The position numbers and the translations under genes are program-made. Below the pieces are notes generated by a model that worked only from the letters and a program-made list of their open reading frames with translations, ran no database searches and was not told the DNA's origin. A stretch of DNA of 5,693 bases from Neisseriales bacterium (lineage in GTDB: Bacteria; Pseudomonadota; Gammaproteobacteria; Burkholderiales; UBA11063): the NCBI GenBank assembly GCA_003538525.1, contig DPRZ01000217.1:1-5693 (forward strand), in the 5' to 3' direction. Each line of letters starts with the position of its first letter. Position 1 is the stretch's first letter. Of the stretch, positions 5,672-5,693 are shown piece after piece.

Positions 5672-5693
5672 TAGAACACAGAATATCACACAT

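Larger units (their letters stand above)
5277..5693. other. Non-coding region at the right edge
   Basis: These roughly 415 AT-rich bases hold no gene I can support on either strand. Visible structure: an AATAAA/TTTATT stem (5298-5313), an IS-end-like sequence (5318-5342), a 7-bp-arm palindrome centred on ATAAAAGACTTTTAT (5349-5363), a perfect palindrome AAGCTGCAGCTT (5476-5487) next to two TCTGAGG copies, a TATTTTTG/CAAAAATA hairpin (5531-5548), two AACCAAT[TC]ACT copies (5584 and 5611), and a 22-base near-palindrome (5650-5671). A gene beyond the right edge may be regulated from here. Confidence 0.5.

Noticed and set aside
5277..5693. CRISPR array, tRNA or integron attC site in the gene-poor right end
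   Set aside because: The repeats are too short and irregular for CRISPR, no cloverleaf or CCA-type end can be drawn, and no paired attC core sites are visible.

Overview
The window looks like an AT-rich gammaproteobacterial chromosome. The evidence is close similarity of HisG and HisF to the enterobacterial proteins as I remember them (for example the HisG C-terminus GASSILVLPIEKMME), a long-form HisG, and a fused HisIE. I cannot name the genus. GC content was judged by eye, not computed.

Layout. (1) Positions 1-584, minus strand: the N-terminal half of a class II Fic-domain protein, cut by the window edge exactly inside its HPFxDGNG active-site motif. (2) About 598-690, minus: a very short reading frame between hisG and fic that looks like the surviving N-terminus of a small conserved hypothetical protein. 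(3) Positions 719-3927, minus: a four-gene histidine cluster, transcribed hisF > hisIE > hisN > hisG. (4) Positions 3928-4268: a divergent intergenic region with weak candidate promoters in both directions and an open 42-codon frame of unknown meaning. (5) Positions 4269-5210, plus: a ten-helix transporter of the TDT (TehA/SLAC1-like) family. (6) Positions 5211-5693: about 480 bases with no convincing gene. It holds a 12-bp hairpin just after the transporter, a solitary sequence resembling an IS3-family terminal inverted repeat, and several small palindromes and direct repeats.

How the genes work together. HisG makes the first committed product, phosphoribosyl-ATP. HisIE carries out steps 2 and 3, the HisF subunit (with HisH elsewhere) forms the imidazole ring, and HisN removes phosphate from histidinol phosphate. 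hisA, hisH, hisB, hisC and hisD are absent here, so the pathway must be split over at least two loci. An inositol-monophosphatase-type HisN inside the cluster suggests that HisB in this organism is a dehydratase only. Fic and the transporter have no evident link to histidine synthesis.

I found no clear new system. The points most worth checking are an Asp-to-Ala change at conserved position 51 of HisF, the decayed small gene between hisG and fic, the unidentified 42-codon frame upstream of hisF, and the possible IS footprint at the right end. Start codons of hisN and of the transporter are best moved downstream of the longest-frame starts.
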